Shown: one piece after another, positions 53,184 through 61,510 of the stretch | Position numbering within the stretch: position 1 is the first letter of the stretch | How the letters are laid out: every line of letters begins with the position of its first letter | Assembly: GCA_963793025.1 (NCBI GenBank) | Contig: CAWBYL010000004.1 | Coordinates: 124,001-188,000 of the forward strand | DNA from: CAWBYL01 sp963793025 | GTDB taxonomy: Bacteria > Actinomycetota > Acidimicrobiia > Acidimicrobiales > Acidimicrobilacustridaceae | Reading direction: 5' to 3' | DNA: 64,000 nucleotides | Translations under genes and position numbers: made by a program | The notes under the pieces: model-generated | Seen by the model: the letters and a program-made list of their open reading frames with translations, nothing else | Database searches by the model: none | What the model was told of the DNA's origin: nothing

Positions 53184-53250
53184 TAGTCTCCGCACCATGC
53201 ACGGCGACGACACCAGAGGCACGATTCCCGGCCTGCTCGCGGGCGGCTGA
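53184..53250 (+). promoter_or_regulatory. leaderless promoter with a possible 17-codon leader peptide
   Basis: TAGTCT (53184-53189) stands 7 bases before ATG 53197, which opens MHGDDTRGTIPGLLAGG and stops at 53248-53250, seven bases before the ligase ATG at 53258. The spacing is that of other leaderless starts in this window. It could be a short leader peptide coupling translation to the ligase, or the true N-terminus of the ligase cut off by a frameshift; the two frames differ. Confidence 0.35.
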
Positions 53251-53257
53251 TCCTCCG

Positions 53258-54775
53258 ATGCCCCTGCCCTCGGAGCCCATCGTCGGCTCCCACCAGAACC
53301 TGCTCGAGCTCTTCGACGACGTGGTCGATCAGGCCGGTGAACGGGTCGCCTTCGTCGACGGCGACCGTCGGATCACCTTCGCCGAATGGGCCCGTGCCGC
53401 CGACGGCGTGGCCACCCGCCTGGCCGCCCGCGGCGTGGGCCGGGGCGACGTGGTCGGCATCTCGCTGCCCTCGTCGATCGACTACGCCATCGCCTATCAG
53501 GGGGCGATGCGGGTCGGCGCCATCACCAGCGGGATGAACCCGCGCCTGGGCGTGGCCGAGACGGCCCACATCGTCGAGCGCAGCCATCCCAAGGTGGTCG
53601 TGTCGCCGAGCGAGATCCACGGCTGCCCCCACTTCGGCCTCGACGAGCTGGCCGAGGCGTCGGCCGACGAGCCGTTCACCCGTCGGCCCGATCTGGTCGA
53701 CACCGATCCCGTCGCCATCGTCTGGACGAGCGGCACGACGGGCAAGCCCAAGGGCGCGATCTTCGATCACGCCTGCATGCGGGCCATGGCCCAGGCCGCC
53801 GGGCCGCTCTCCCAGGTGGGCGACCGCCGCATCTCGCCCCTGCCGTTCGCCCACGTCGGCTACATGACCAGGGTCTGGGACGAGCTCATGCACGTCATCA
53901 CCACCGTGGTCACACCCAGTCCGTGGACGGCGGCCGACGCCCTCCGCCTCATCGGCGAGGAGGGCATCACCGTCGGTCAGGGCGTCCCCGCCCAGTGGCA
54001 GATGATCCTGGCCCACCCCGACCTGGCCGCCACCGACACCTCCAGCCTCCGCATCGTCAGCACGGGCGCGGCCCGGGTGCCCCCCGAGATGGTCGGCGCC
54101 ATGCGTGACACGTTCGGTTGTCCCGTGGTCGTCCGCTACACGAGCACGGAGGCGTGCGTGTCGACGGGGACGGCCATCGCCGACCCCGACGACGTCGTGG
54201 CCAGCACGGTCGGCACCCCCGGGTCCGGGGTCGAGCTCGAGATCCGTGCCGAGGAGGGCAACGGACCGGTGGTGCCCACCGGCGAGGTCGGCACCGTCTG
54301 CCTCCGGAGCCGCGCCCTCATGCGCGGGTACTGGCGCGAGCCCGAGCTCACCGCCGCCGCCATCGACCCCGAGGGCTGGTTGCTGACCGGGGACCTCGGC
54401 TTCGTCGACGAGCGAGGCGACCTTCACCTGGTCGGGCGCAGCACGGAGATGTACATCCGCGGTGGCTACAACGTGTACCCGGTCGAGATCGAGAACTGCC
54501 TCGGCGGTCACCCGGGGATCGATCGGGTGGCCCTGGTGGGCACCCCGGCGCCGGTGCTGGGCGAGATCGGCGTCGCCTTCGTGGTCCCCGCCGACCCCGA
54601 CGCCGCGCCCTCCCTCGACGACGTGCGGGACTGGTGTCGGGCCCACCTCGCCGACTACAAGACGCCGGACTGCCTCGTCCTGCTCGACGAGCTCCCCCTC
54701 ACCGCCATGAGCAAGATCGACAAGCGCGGCCTGGCGCCGCTCGCCGAACAGGCCGAGCAGGCCTGGGAACGCTGA
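53258..54775 (+). CDS. acyl-CoA ligase, AMP-forming
   Basis: ANL ligase of 505 residues, intact. It has IVWTSGTTGKPKGAIFDHA, VVRYTSTEACVSTGTAIADP in the A5 region, GWLLTGDLGFVDERGDLHLV and RSTEMYIRGGYNVYPVEIEN, with the lysine in LPLTAMSKIDKRGLAPLAEQ. No Shine-Dalgarno sequence precedes ATG 53258; translation may depend on the upstream 17-codon frame. The SDR gene begins 20 bases after its stop. It is the first gene of an operon controlled by the palindrome at 53147. Confidence 0.87.
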   Translation: MPLPSEPIVGSHQNLLELFDDVVDQAGERVAFVDGDRRITFAEWARAADGVATRLAARGVGRGDVVGISLPSSIDYAIAYQGAMRVGAITSGMNPRLGVAETAHIVERSHPKVVVSPSEIHGCPHFGLDELAEASADEPFTRRPDLVDTDPVAIVWTSGTTGKPKGAIFDHACMRAMAQAAGPLSQVGDRRISPLPFAHVGYMTRVWDELMHVITTVVTPSPWTAADALRLIGEEGITVGQGVPAQWQMILAHPDLAATDTSSLRIVSTGAARVPPEMVGAMRDTFGCPVVVRYTSTEACVSTGTAIADPDDVVASTVGTPGSGVELEIRAEEGNGPVVPTGEVGTVCLRSRALMRGYWREPELTAAAIDPEGWLLTGDLGFVDERGDLHLVGRSTEMYIRGGYNVYPVEIENCLGGHPGIDRVALVGTPAPVLGEIGVAFVVPADPDAAPSLDDVRDWCRAHLADYKTPDCLVLLDELPLTAMSKIDKRGLAPLAEQAEQAWER

Positions 54776-54795
54776 ACAAGGAGAACCGAGTAGCG

Positions 54796-55699
54796 ATGGG
54801 AATCTGCGACGGACGAGTGGTCGTCATCACCGGTGCCGGCCGAGGTCTGGGCCGAGCCCACGCCCTGGCCTTCGCCGCCGAGGGCGCCAAGGTGGTCGTG
54901 AACGACCTGGGAGCCTCGCTGCAGGGCGAGGGAACCGACCTGAGCCCGGCCGCGGAGGTCGTGGCCGAGATCGAAGCCATGGGGGGGCAGGCCATCACCA
55001 ACGGCGACGACATCAGCGACTGGGACGGCGCCGGCAACCTGGTGCGGGCGGCCGTCGACACCTTCGGTGGTCTCGACACCGTGGTGACCAACGCCGGCAT
55101 CGTCCGCGACCGCATGTTCGTGAACATGACGATCGACGACTGGGACGCCGTCATGCGGGTGCACCTGCGAGGCACGTTCTGTCCGATCAAGCACGCCGTG
55201 GAGTACTGGCGGGCCGAGTCGAAGGCCGACCGACCCCGCAAGGGTCGCATCGTCACCACCTCGTCGGGGGCTGGGCTCATGGGCAGCATCGCCCAGGCCA
55301 ACTACTCCGCGGCCAAGGCCGGCATCGCCGGGTTGACCATCGAACATCGCGGCCGAGCTGGGCCGCATCGGCGTCACGGCCAACTCCATCGCTCCGTCGG
55401 CGCGCAGCCGCATGACCGAGGACGCCTTCGCCGACATGATGGCCAAGCCCGAGTCCGGCTTCGACGCCATGGACCCGGCCAACATCAGCCCCATCGTGGT
55501 GTGGCTGGGCAGCGACGAGTGCGACATCACCGGACGGGTCTTCGAGTGCGCCGGCGGTGAGCTGAGTGTGGCCGACGGCTGGCAGCACGGCACCAGTGTC
55601 GACAAGGGCGCCCGGTGGGACCCGTCGGAGCTGGGCTCGGTGGTCGAGCAGCTGATCGCCGAGGCACCCGCTCCGGCACCGGTCTACGGAACCCAGTAG
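54796..55699 (+). CDS. short-chain dehydrogenase, MFE2/HSD17B4-domain-like (one frameshift)
   Basis: SDR of about 301 residues. It has VVITGAGRGLGRAHALAFA, KVVVNDLGASLQGEGTDLSP, NAGIVRDRMFVNM, IVTTSSGAGLMGSIAQANYS and YSAAKAGIAG; the frame breaks near 55345 and resumes as AAELGRIGVTANSIAPSARS. The VVNDLG segment and length are characteristic of the dehydrogenase domain of multifunctional enzyme type 2, which oxidises (3R)-hydroxyacyl-CoA or steroid alcohols. AAGGAG lies 11 bases upstream of ATG 54796. It is followed by the TetR gene 8 bases later. Confidence 0.82.
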
Positions 55700-55707
55700 G
55701 ACCGACG

Positions 55708-56382
55708 GTGGCGGGGAGCGCGCCCTCGACCGGGGAGCCGGCCGACGACGGCGTCACGGCCACCGACGGTCGGGTCATCGGGCAGCGGGCCATCCAGACC
55801 CGGCGCCGGATCCTCGACGCCACCGCCGACCTGCTCAAGGCCCAGGGTGCGCTCGATCTGAAGGTGATCGACGTCGCCCGCGAGGTCGGAACCTCCCCGG
55901 CGACCTTCTACCAGTACTTCGGTGACGTCGAGGAGGCCATCCTCGCCCTGGCCCGGGAGATGGTCGACCGGGCGGCGACCCTCAGCGTCCAGCTCGACTG
56001 CGACTGGACCGGTCCCGACGGCCTCGACCGGGCCCGTGGCCTGGTGGCCGACCACATGCGCTTCTGGGACGAGAACGGGGCCGTGCTGCGGATCATGCAC
56101 CTGCGGGCCGACGAGCGTGAGCCCCGGTTCCGTCAGGTCCACGTCGAGTACAACGCGTCGTTCATGAAGGTGATGGGGGCGAAGGCCCGCAAGGCCAAGG
56201 TCGATGGCCGCATGCCCTCGGCCATGGATGCCTGGGCCACCGCCGGGGCCATGTTGGCCGTGCTCGACCGCCTGCCCAGCTACCGGGAGACGTTCGAACG
56301 GCGGGGCACCGACCGCCAAGCCATGGTGGAGACGGTGGCCCGCATCCTCCACACCGGGCTCACCGGCCAATCGGCCCCCTGA
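55708..56382 (+). CDS. TetR-family transcriptional regulator
   Basis: Regulator of 224 residues from GTG 55708. The HTH is LKVIDVAREVGTSPATFYQY followed by FGDVEEAILALARE; a basic N-terminal arm (RAIQTRRRILDATADLL) leads into it. The C-terminal ligand domain has HMRFWDENGAVLRIMHLRAD, seen in actinobacterial TetR proteins of lipid/steroid clusters. It is the last gene of the ligase-SDR operon, so it probably regulates its own operon through the 17-bp palindrome at 53147. Its recognition helix differs from those of the regulators at 37750 and 40623, in line with a different operator. Confidence 0.86.
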   Translation: MAGSAPSTGEPADDGVTATDGRVIGQRAIQTRRRILDATADLLKAQGALDLKVIDVAREVGTSPATFYQYFGDVEEAILALAREMVDRAATLSVQLDCDWTGPDGLDRARGLVADHMRFWDENGAVLRIMHLRADEREPRFRQVHVEYNASFMKVMGAKARKAKVDGRMPSAMDAWATAGAMLAVLDRLPSYRETFERRGTDRQAMVETVARILHTGLTGQSAP

Positions 56383-56401
56383 CGGCGCCCGTGGCGGGGC
56401 G

Positions 56402-57226
56402 CTACCAGCCTCGATACCGGACGTCGCGGCGCTCCTTGAAGGCGGCGACGCCTTCTTGGAAGTCGGAGGTGTACGACGCCAGCTCCTGGGCCCACGCCTC
56501 TTCCTCCAGTGCGGTGTTGCGGTCGGATTCGAGGCTGCGGTTGAGGAGCCACTTCGACAGGCCGACCGCCTTGGTCGGGGCCTGGGCCAGCTTGGCCGCC
56601 CACGCCGCCGCAGTGTCGTGGAGCTCGGCCACGGGAACGACCTTGTTGATCAGCCCGATCCGTTCGGCCTCGGCGGCGGGCAGGTCCTCGCCGAAGAAGA
56701 TGAGCTCCTTGGCCTTGTTGAGGCCGACGAGCCGGGGGAGCATGTAGGCGCCGCCGCCGTCGGGCGTGATGCCGCGGCGCACGAACACCTCGATGAACTT
56801 GGCGTTGTCGGCGGCGATGACGAGGTCGGAGGCGAAGGCGATGTGAGCGCCGATGCCGGCGGCGGTGCCGTTCACCGCGGCGATGACGGGCTTCTCGCAG
56901 TCCATGATCGACGTGACGAGGCGCTGGGCCCCCCGCTTGATGTTGCGGCCGACATCGCCGAGGGCCTTCTCGGGGGCGTCGGACGGACCGGGGTTCACCG
57001 GGATGGTGCTGACCCGGAGGTCCGCGCCGGTGCAGAAGTGGCGCTCGCCGGCGGCGGTGATCACGACCACCCGGACGTTCAGGTCGTTGCTGGCCGCCTC
57101 GAACAGCTCGATGGAGCGGTTGCGCTGGTCAGGGGTGATGGCGTTGGCGGCGTCGGGCCGGTTGAGCGTCAGCCAGGCCACACCGGTGTCATCGACCTGC
57201 CACAGCAGGTCCTCGTCCTCGCTCAT
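56402..57226 (-). CDS. enoyl-CoA hydratase/isomerase (crotonase family)
   Basis: Crotonase of 274 residues. Segments are HFCTGADLRVSTIPVNPG, VNGTAAGIGAHIAFASDLVI and FVRRGITPDGGGAYMLPRLV; the latter lacks the usual PE pair at the second catalytic position (EVFVRRG instead of LPEVxxG), which is seen in isomerase- or thioesterase-like members. GGGGAGA precedes ATG 57226; the open frame to 57325 runs into the hairpin repeat and is not used. It is a single-gene unit, divergent from the SDR at 57451. Confidence 0.85.
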   Translation of the reverse strand: MSEDEDLLWQVDDTGVAWLTLNRPDAANAITPDQRNRSIELFEAASNDLNVRVVVITAAGERHFCTGADLRVSTIPVNPGPSDAPEKALGDVGRNIKRGAQRLVTSIMDCEKPVIAAVNGTAAGIGAHIAFASDLVIAADNAKFIEVFVRRGITPDGGGAYMLPRLVGLNKAKELIFFGEDLPAAEAERIGLINKVVPVAELHDTAAAWAAKLAQAPTKAVGLSKWLLNRSLESDRNTALEEEAWAQELASYTSDFQEGVAAFKERRDVRYRGW

Positions 57227-57293
57227 CGTCTCCCCTGTCCGTCCCGGGCCGTCGTCGGCTCCGGAGGCTCGTTCTACCAGATGAGGTTCACCC

Positions 57294-57345
57294 CGAAACG
57301 ATGCGCATCCCGCGTGCCTGAGCACGCGGGATGCGCATCGTTTCG
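57294..57345. repeat. perfect 24-bp inverted repeat (REP-like hairpin)
   Basis: Positions 57294-57317 begin CGAAACGATGCGCATCCCGC and are exactly complementary to 57322-57345, with a CTGA loop. No mismatch occurs in the 24-bp stem. It lies between the divergent crotonase and SDR genes, so it is not at an operon end, and no T-run follows. A decayed relative lies at 58281-58326, on the other side of the SDR gene. This looks like a REP/MITE-type element rather than a terminator. Confidence 0.8.
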
Positions 57346-57450
57346 AGGTTCTGGTGGCCCCGTGGTCATCACCGGGCGGCGGGGCCGGTGGGGTCCGGCC
57401 GGTAGCGTGGCCATCGCCCGCAGCCGAGGGGTCGGGCCGAAGGGGGAGTC

Positions 57451-58221
57451 GTGGATCGCGAGAAGCTGCAGGGCCTGTTCGACCTGACCGGTCGGACGGC
57501 CATCGTCACCGGAGGCACCCGGGGCATCGGGCGGGCCATCGCCGAGGGCTTCCTGTGCGCCGGGGCCAACGTGGTCGTGGCCAGCCGCAAGGCCGAGGCC
57601 TGTGCCGAGACCGAGCGCCACCTCGTCTCCCTCGGCGGTGAAGCTCTCGGCGTGGCGACGCACCTGGGCGACATCGACGGAGTGAACCAGCTGGCGGCCC
57701 GGACGGTCGAGCGCTTCGGCGGCATCGACATCGTGGTGAACAACGCCGCCAACGCCCTCACCCAGCCCATCGGGCAGTTCACCACCGAGGCGTGGGGCAA
57801 GTCGTTCGACGTGAACCTGCGCGGCCCGGTGTTCCTGATCCAGGCCGCCCTCCCTCAGCTCGAGGCGAGTGAGCACGCATCGGTCATCAACGTGATCTCG
57901 GCCGGAGCCTTCCTCGCTTCGTCGAACGTGGCGATGTACGGCGCGGCGAAAGCCGCCTTGATGGCGTTCACCCGCTCCATGGGTGCCGACCTGGCGTCCC
58001 GGGGCATTCGGGTAAACGCTCTGGCGCCGGGCACCGTCGACACCGACATGGTGCGCAACAACCCGCCGGAGGTGCAGCTCTCCATGGCCAACGCCGCCCC
58101 GATGAAGCGGGCGGCCGATCCCGACGAGATGGTGGGGCCGGCATTGCTGCTCGCTTCCGACGCCGGCAGCTTCGTGACCGGTCAGTGCATCCTGGCCGAC
58201 GGCGGCCTCGTCCCCCACTGA
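57451..58221 (+). CDS. short-chain dehydrogenase/reductase flanked by the hairpin repeats
   Basis: SDR of 256 residues, GTG start with GGGGGAG 2-3 bases upstream. It shows AIVTGGTRGIGRAIAEGFL, VVVASRKAEACAET with the NADP-type Arg, IVVNNAANALTQPIG, INVISAGAFLASS and YGAAKAALM; the end is VTGQCILADGGLVPH. NNAA replaces NNAG in the structural motif. The layout is nearly that of the SDR at 39866, suggesting duplication. The gene stands alone between copies of the inverted repeat at 57294 and 58281. Confidence 0.87.
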   Translation: MDREKLQGLFDLTGRTAIVTGGTRGIGRAIAEGFLCAGANVVVASRKAEACAETERHLVSLGGEALGVATHLGDIDGVNQLAARTVERFGGIDIVVNNAANALTQPIGQFTTEAWGKSFDVNLRGPVFLIQAALPQLEASEHASVINVISAGAFLASSNVAMYGAAKAALMAFTRSMGADLASRGIRVNALAPGTVDTDMVRNNPPEVQLSMANAAPMKRAADPDEMVGPALLLASDAGSFVTGQCILADGGLVPH

Positions 58222-58280
58222 CCCCCGCAACGTCACCCGCGCATCCGCAGCACCACCAGCCCGCAGCACCACCACCGACC

Positions 58281-58326
58281 CGAAACGATGCGCATCTCGC
58301 GTGCTGGGGCACACGGTCAGCGCATC
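58281..58326. repeat. degenerate second copy of the hairpin repeat
   Basis: The left arm, 58281-58304, matches the 57294 element at 23 of 24 positions (CGAAACGATGCGCATC, then T for C, then CGCGTGC). The right arm is decayed (GCACACGGTCAGCGCATC at 58309-58326), so only a partial stem forms. Upstream, CCGCAGCACCACCA occurs twice (58245 and 58261). Confidence 0.65.
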
Positions 58327-58392
58327 AAAAGGGGTAAGGGGGGGAAGGTTGCGGATCGGGATGGGTGGGCGGGTGGTGGTCGGGGCCTCGCG

Positions 58393-59091
58393 TCAGGGGG
58401 TGCGCTCGTAGCGCCACCCTTCCTGGACCATCCACAGGCGGTGGCGGGGGCCGTCGGCGAGCGGGTCGGCGCTCTCGTAGCCGGCGTCGCCGTCGTAGAG
58501 GGCCACCATGCCGCCGTCCACCGGTCGGATCAGGGTCTCGAAGCGCTCGGGGGAGGTCGCGCCGTAGTGGGTCAGCACCTCGTCGGTGGTGGCGAAGGCG
58601 GTGAGGTGCTCGAGGGTGATCCACGTGGGGGGCGTGAGCTCGATCTCCCCGGCGTTGCGCCGCGCCATGGCGTCGGCCGGTGCCCGCCACGCGAGTTCGT
58701 GGATCTCGCCACCGTCGGCCCGCAGGTCGGCGACCTCGGCGGGGGCCGGCCCCACGAAGAACCAGGTGGCGAAGCGCTTGGGGGCCTGCGGTGGTGGGGT
58801 CCAGTAGGCGAACCACACCAGGGTGTCGATGTCGAGGACCGCGCCCGTCTCCTCGGCCGCCTCGCGGACCGCGGCGATGCGGGCGGCGGCCAGCAGAGCC
58901 GGGTCGTCGAGGTCGTCGGCCCGCTCGCCGACGAAGTCCTCGTCGTCGATGCGGCCGCCCGGGAAGACCCACGCCCCACCGGCGAAGGCGAGCTTCGAGT
59001 TCCGACGGGCCAACAGGACCTCGATGCCGTCGTCGCCGTCGCGGACCAACACGGTGGTGGCCGCGGGGATGAGTCGGGCAGGGTCGGTCAT
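58393..59091 (-). CDS. NUDIX hydrolase, NUDT19/acyl-CoA-type
   Basis: NUDIX-fold pyrophosphatase of 232 residues. The NUDIX box is split by an insertion: GGAWVFPGGRIDDEDF is followed about 25 residues later by AVREAAEETGAVLD, which contains the REXXEEXG core. That spacing and the FAYWTPPPQAPKRFATWFFV segment are typical of the NUDT19/RP2-like group, whose animal members cleave CoA and acyl-CoA in peroxisomes. A CoA-ester turnover role fits this lipid-rich neighbourhood. ATG 59091 is 37 bases downstream of the degenerate beta-lactamase-fold gene in the same direction. Confidence 0.85.
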   Translation of the reverse strand: MTDPARLIPAATTVLVRDGDDGIEVLLARRNSKLAFAGGAWVFPGGRIDDEDFVGERADDLDDPALLAAARIAAVREAAEETGAVLDIDTLVWFAYWTPPPQAPKRFATWFFVGPAPAEVADLRADGGEIHELAWRAPADAMARRNAGEIELTPPTWITLEHLTAFATTDEVLTHYGATSPERFETLIRPVDGGMVALYDGDAGYESADPLADGPRHRLWMVQEGWRYERTP

Positions 59092-59128
59092 CGGATCTCC
59101 AGTGGCAGTGCGGATCGAGGGGTCGAGG

Positions 59129-60007
59129 TCACGCCAGACCCAGACGGCGGAGCATGGCGGCGGGCACGGTGTCGTCCTCGGCGGCCAGCCGGGCGGCGCG
59201 CTCCACGTTGACGGCGTCGAGGTCGCGGTCGGGCCAGTCGTCCCAGGGTCCGGCGGGGATCCGGGACGGGTCGCCTTCGGCGTCGGCGGTGGCGTAGAGG
59301 TAGGCCTGCAGGACGGTGACGTCGTCGGGCCCTCCCACCGGACCCACCCCGGGGACCACGATCGAGGCCTGGTCGTGCAGTTCGCCGAGGGTGTCGGCCC
59401 AGGCCTCGGGGTCGCCGTCGTAGGCGTTCGGGGTGGCGTGCACGGTGGCCAGCGCGCCGGCGAAGAGAACGTTGGCCTGGGGTACGAGCACGACCAGGTT
59501 CTCGTGCTGGTGGCCCGAGACGGGGACGGCGCACACCGCAGGGGTGAGCCATGCCGCCACGTCGACCACGTGGGACACCGGTCGGGTGGCGAACTCCTCG
59601 TCGAAGTCCTGGGCGAAGCCGGGCGCGAGCCGGCGGTAGGCGTCGAGGGGGACGGGCTGTTCGAGCAGCGCACTGGTCTGCGAACGGCCGTAGCGGGCCG
59701 CCATCCAGAACACGGCCGACCCGCCGACCGAGGCCACGTGGCTCGAGGTGTAGACGAGGCGTCGCACCGGCACACCGAAGGACTTGAGCTCCTCGTTCAG
59801 CGCCCGGGCGGCTGACGGCGCACCCAGCGCGTCGACCAGAGTGATCCCGTCGTCCTCGACCACCACGCCAGCGTTGGGGCCGGGCCGGCCCTGCCCGTCG
59901 GTGCCGATCCAGACCCACACGCCGGGGGCGACGGGCTCGAGGCGACCGGCGTCGGGAGCGACGGGACCCACGTCTGGCGTCGGGGGCATCGGGCCGAGCT
60001 CGTCCAT
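59129..60007 (-). CDS. metallo-beta-lactamase-fold protein with degenerate metal site
   Basis: MBL-fold protein of 292 residues. The first strands (VAPGVWVWIGTDGQG and GVVVEDDGITLVDALGA) are typical, but where active enzymes have T-H-x-H-x-D-H the protein reads YTSSHVASVGGSAVF: of the metal ligands only one His remains. GHQHENLVVLVPQANVLFAG and ATVHATPNAYDG mark the second half. It is therefore likely non-catalytic or uses another centre. ATG 60007 lacks a ribosome binding site; TACGCT stands 7 bases upstream, suggesting a leaderless mRNA. Confidence 0.78.
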   Translation of the reverse strand: MDELGPMPPTPDVGPVAPDAGRLEPVAPGVWVWIGTDGQGRPGPNAGVVVEDDGITLVDALGAPSAARALNEELKSFGVPVRRLVYTSSHVASVGGSAVFWMAARYGRSQTSALLEQPVPLDAYRRLAPGFAQDFDEEFATRPVSHVVDVAAWLTPAVCAVPVSGHQHENLVVLVPQANVLFAGALATVHATPNAYDGDPEAWADTLGELHDQASIVVPGVGPVGGPDDVTVLQAYLYATADAEGDPSRIPAGPWDDWPDRDLDAVNVERAARLAAEDDTVPAAMLRRLGLA

Positions 60008-60084
60008 CGTGGCGAGCGTAGGGCGCTCGGAGCCGTCGCGTCCGGGCCCGCGCGTGACACGCTGAGGCCCGGGAAGGGGAACCG

Positions 60085-61488
60085 ATGACCGAGCAGGGGG
60101 GCGGCGGGGTGGAGCACGGACCGTCTCCGATCGGGAGCGAGACGATGGGCCCGGCCGACGCCGTGCTCTGGGACATCGAACACGACCCCGTCCTGCGCTC
60201 GACCATCACCGCCGTGGCGGTCTTCGACCGGGTCCCGGACTGGGACCGGCTGTCGGCCCGCCTGGCCCACGCCGTCACCGAGGTGCCCCGCCTCGCCCAG
60301 CGGGTGGTGAACGTCCCGCTGGGGCTGGGTCCGCCCCGCTGGGTGCCCGACCCCGAGTTCGATCTCTCCTTCCACCTCCGCCGCGTGCGCGCCCCCGGGC
60401 ACCGGGACCTGGCCGCCGTGCTGGAGTTGGCCCAGCCCATCGCCGCCACGCCGTTCGACCGCAGTCGTCCGCTGTGGGAGTTCACCCTCGTGGAGGGCAT
60501 GGCCGACGGACGGGCGGCTCTGATCCAGAAGGTCCACCACTCCCTGACCGACGGAGTCGGTGGGGTGCAGCTCGCCCTCGCGCTGCTCGACGACCGCCCC
60601 GACACCCCGCTCGACCCCCCGCCGGGGGCCGTACGGCACCCGCCCGTCGGCGTGCCGGGCGGCCTCGAGATGCTGGGCCGAACGGCGATCGAGCAGGGCA
60701 TCGGGGTGGTTCGGGCGGTGGCGTCCCTGCCGGCGGCGGTGCGCGACGTCGCCCCCCGTACCCGGGCCCTGGTGCCGTCGACCGTCCGCCTCCTCCGGCC
60801 CATCTCGGCGCCGGCCTCGTCGGTGCTGCGGGGGCGCAGCGTGGGCCGGCGCCTCGCGGTCATCGAGATCCCCCTCGAGGACCTCCGGGCCGCCGCCCGG
60901 GCCGGGGGAGCGAGCATCAACGATGCCTTCCTCGCCGCGGTGGTGGGCGGACTGGCCCGCTACCACGCCCACCACGGTGCGGCCATGGACGAGCTGCGGA
61001 TCAACATGCCGGTCAACGTGCGGGTGGCGGACGACGACGTCGGCGTGGGAAACCGCTTCACGCCGGCGCGCTTCGCCGTGCCCGGTGACATCGACGATCC
61101 CGTGGAGCGGATGCACCGTCTGGGGGCGTTGGCCCGTGCCTGGCGCGACGAGCCGGCGATGGCGTTCTCCGACACCATGGCGGCGGCGTTGGAGCTGCTT
61201 CCGGTCCCGGTGACGGCGGCCGTCTTCCGTGCCCTGCTGGCCAACGTGGACGTGGTGTGCAGCAACGTCCCCGGGCTCCCGGGGCGCTGCTGGATCGCCG
61301 GGGCCGAGATGGTGCGGGAGTATCCCTTCGCCCCCCCGGCCGGGGCGGCGCTGTCGGTGACGCTCATGTCCCACGGCGAGACGGCGTGCATCGGCATCGC
61401 CTGCGACGCCGCCGCGGTCCACGATCCCGCGATCCTGTCCACCTGTCTCGCCGAGGGGCTGAGCGAGATCGTCGACCTCGGCGCCTGA
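60085..61488 (+). CDS. wax ester synthase/diacylglycerol acyltransferase (WS/DGAT)
   Basis: Acyltransferase of 467 residues that makes storage triacylglycerol or wax esters from acyl-CoA. The catalytic motif HHxxxDG is seen as KVHHSLTDGVGGVQLALALL near residue 150. The C-terminal condensation-like half contains RINMPVNVRVADDDVGVGN-type residues and CSNVPGLPGRCWIAGAEM. A signal peptide is absent. GGGGAA precedes the ATG. WS/DGAT genes are typical of lipid-storing actinobacteria. It converges with the long-chain acyl-CoA synthetase gene, which could provide its substrate. Confidence 0.9.
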   Translation: MTEQGGGGVEHGPSPIGSETMGPADAVLWDIEHDPVLRSTITAVAVFDRVPDWDRLSARLAHAVTEVPRLAQRVVNVPLGLGPPRWVPDPEFDLSFHLRRVRAPGHRDLAAVLELAQPIAATPFDRSRPLWEFTLVEGMADGRAALIQKVHHSLTDGVGGVQLALALLDDRPDTPLDPPPGAVRHPPVGVPGGLEMLGRTAIEQGIGVVRAVASLPAAVRDVAPRTRALVPSTVRLLRPISAPASSVLRGRSVGRRLAVIEIPLEDLRAAARAGGASINDAFLAAVVGGLARYHAHHGAAMDELRINMPVNVRVADDDVGVGNRFTPARFAVPGDIDDPVERMHRLGALARAWRDEPAMAFSDTMAAALELLPVPVTAAVFRALLANVDVVCSNVPGLPGRCWIAGAEMVREYPFAPPAGAALSVTLMSHGETACIGIACDAAAVHDPAILSTCLAEGLSEIVDLGA

Positions 61489-61510
61489 CCGGCGGGGCTC
61501 CGGGCGAGGC

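Noticed and set aside
58245..58274. CCGCAGCACCACCA direct repeat as a CRISPR or tandem array
   Set aside because: Only two copies with 2 bases between them; no spacer structure and no cas genes.
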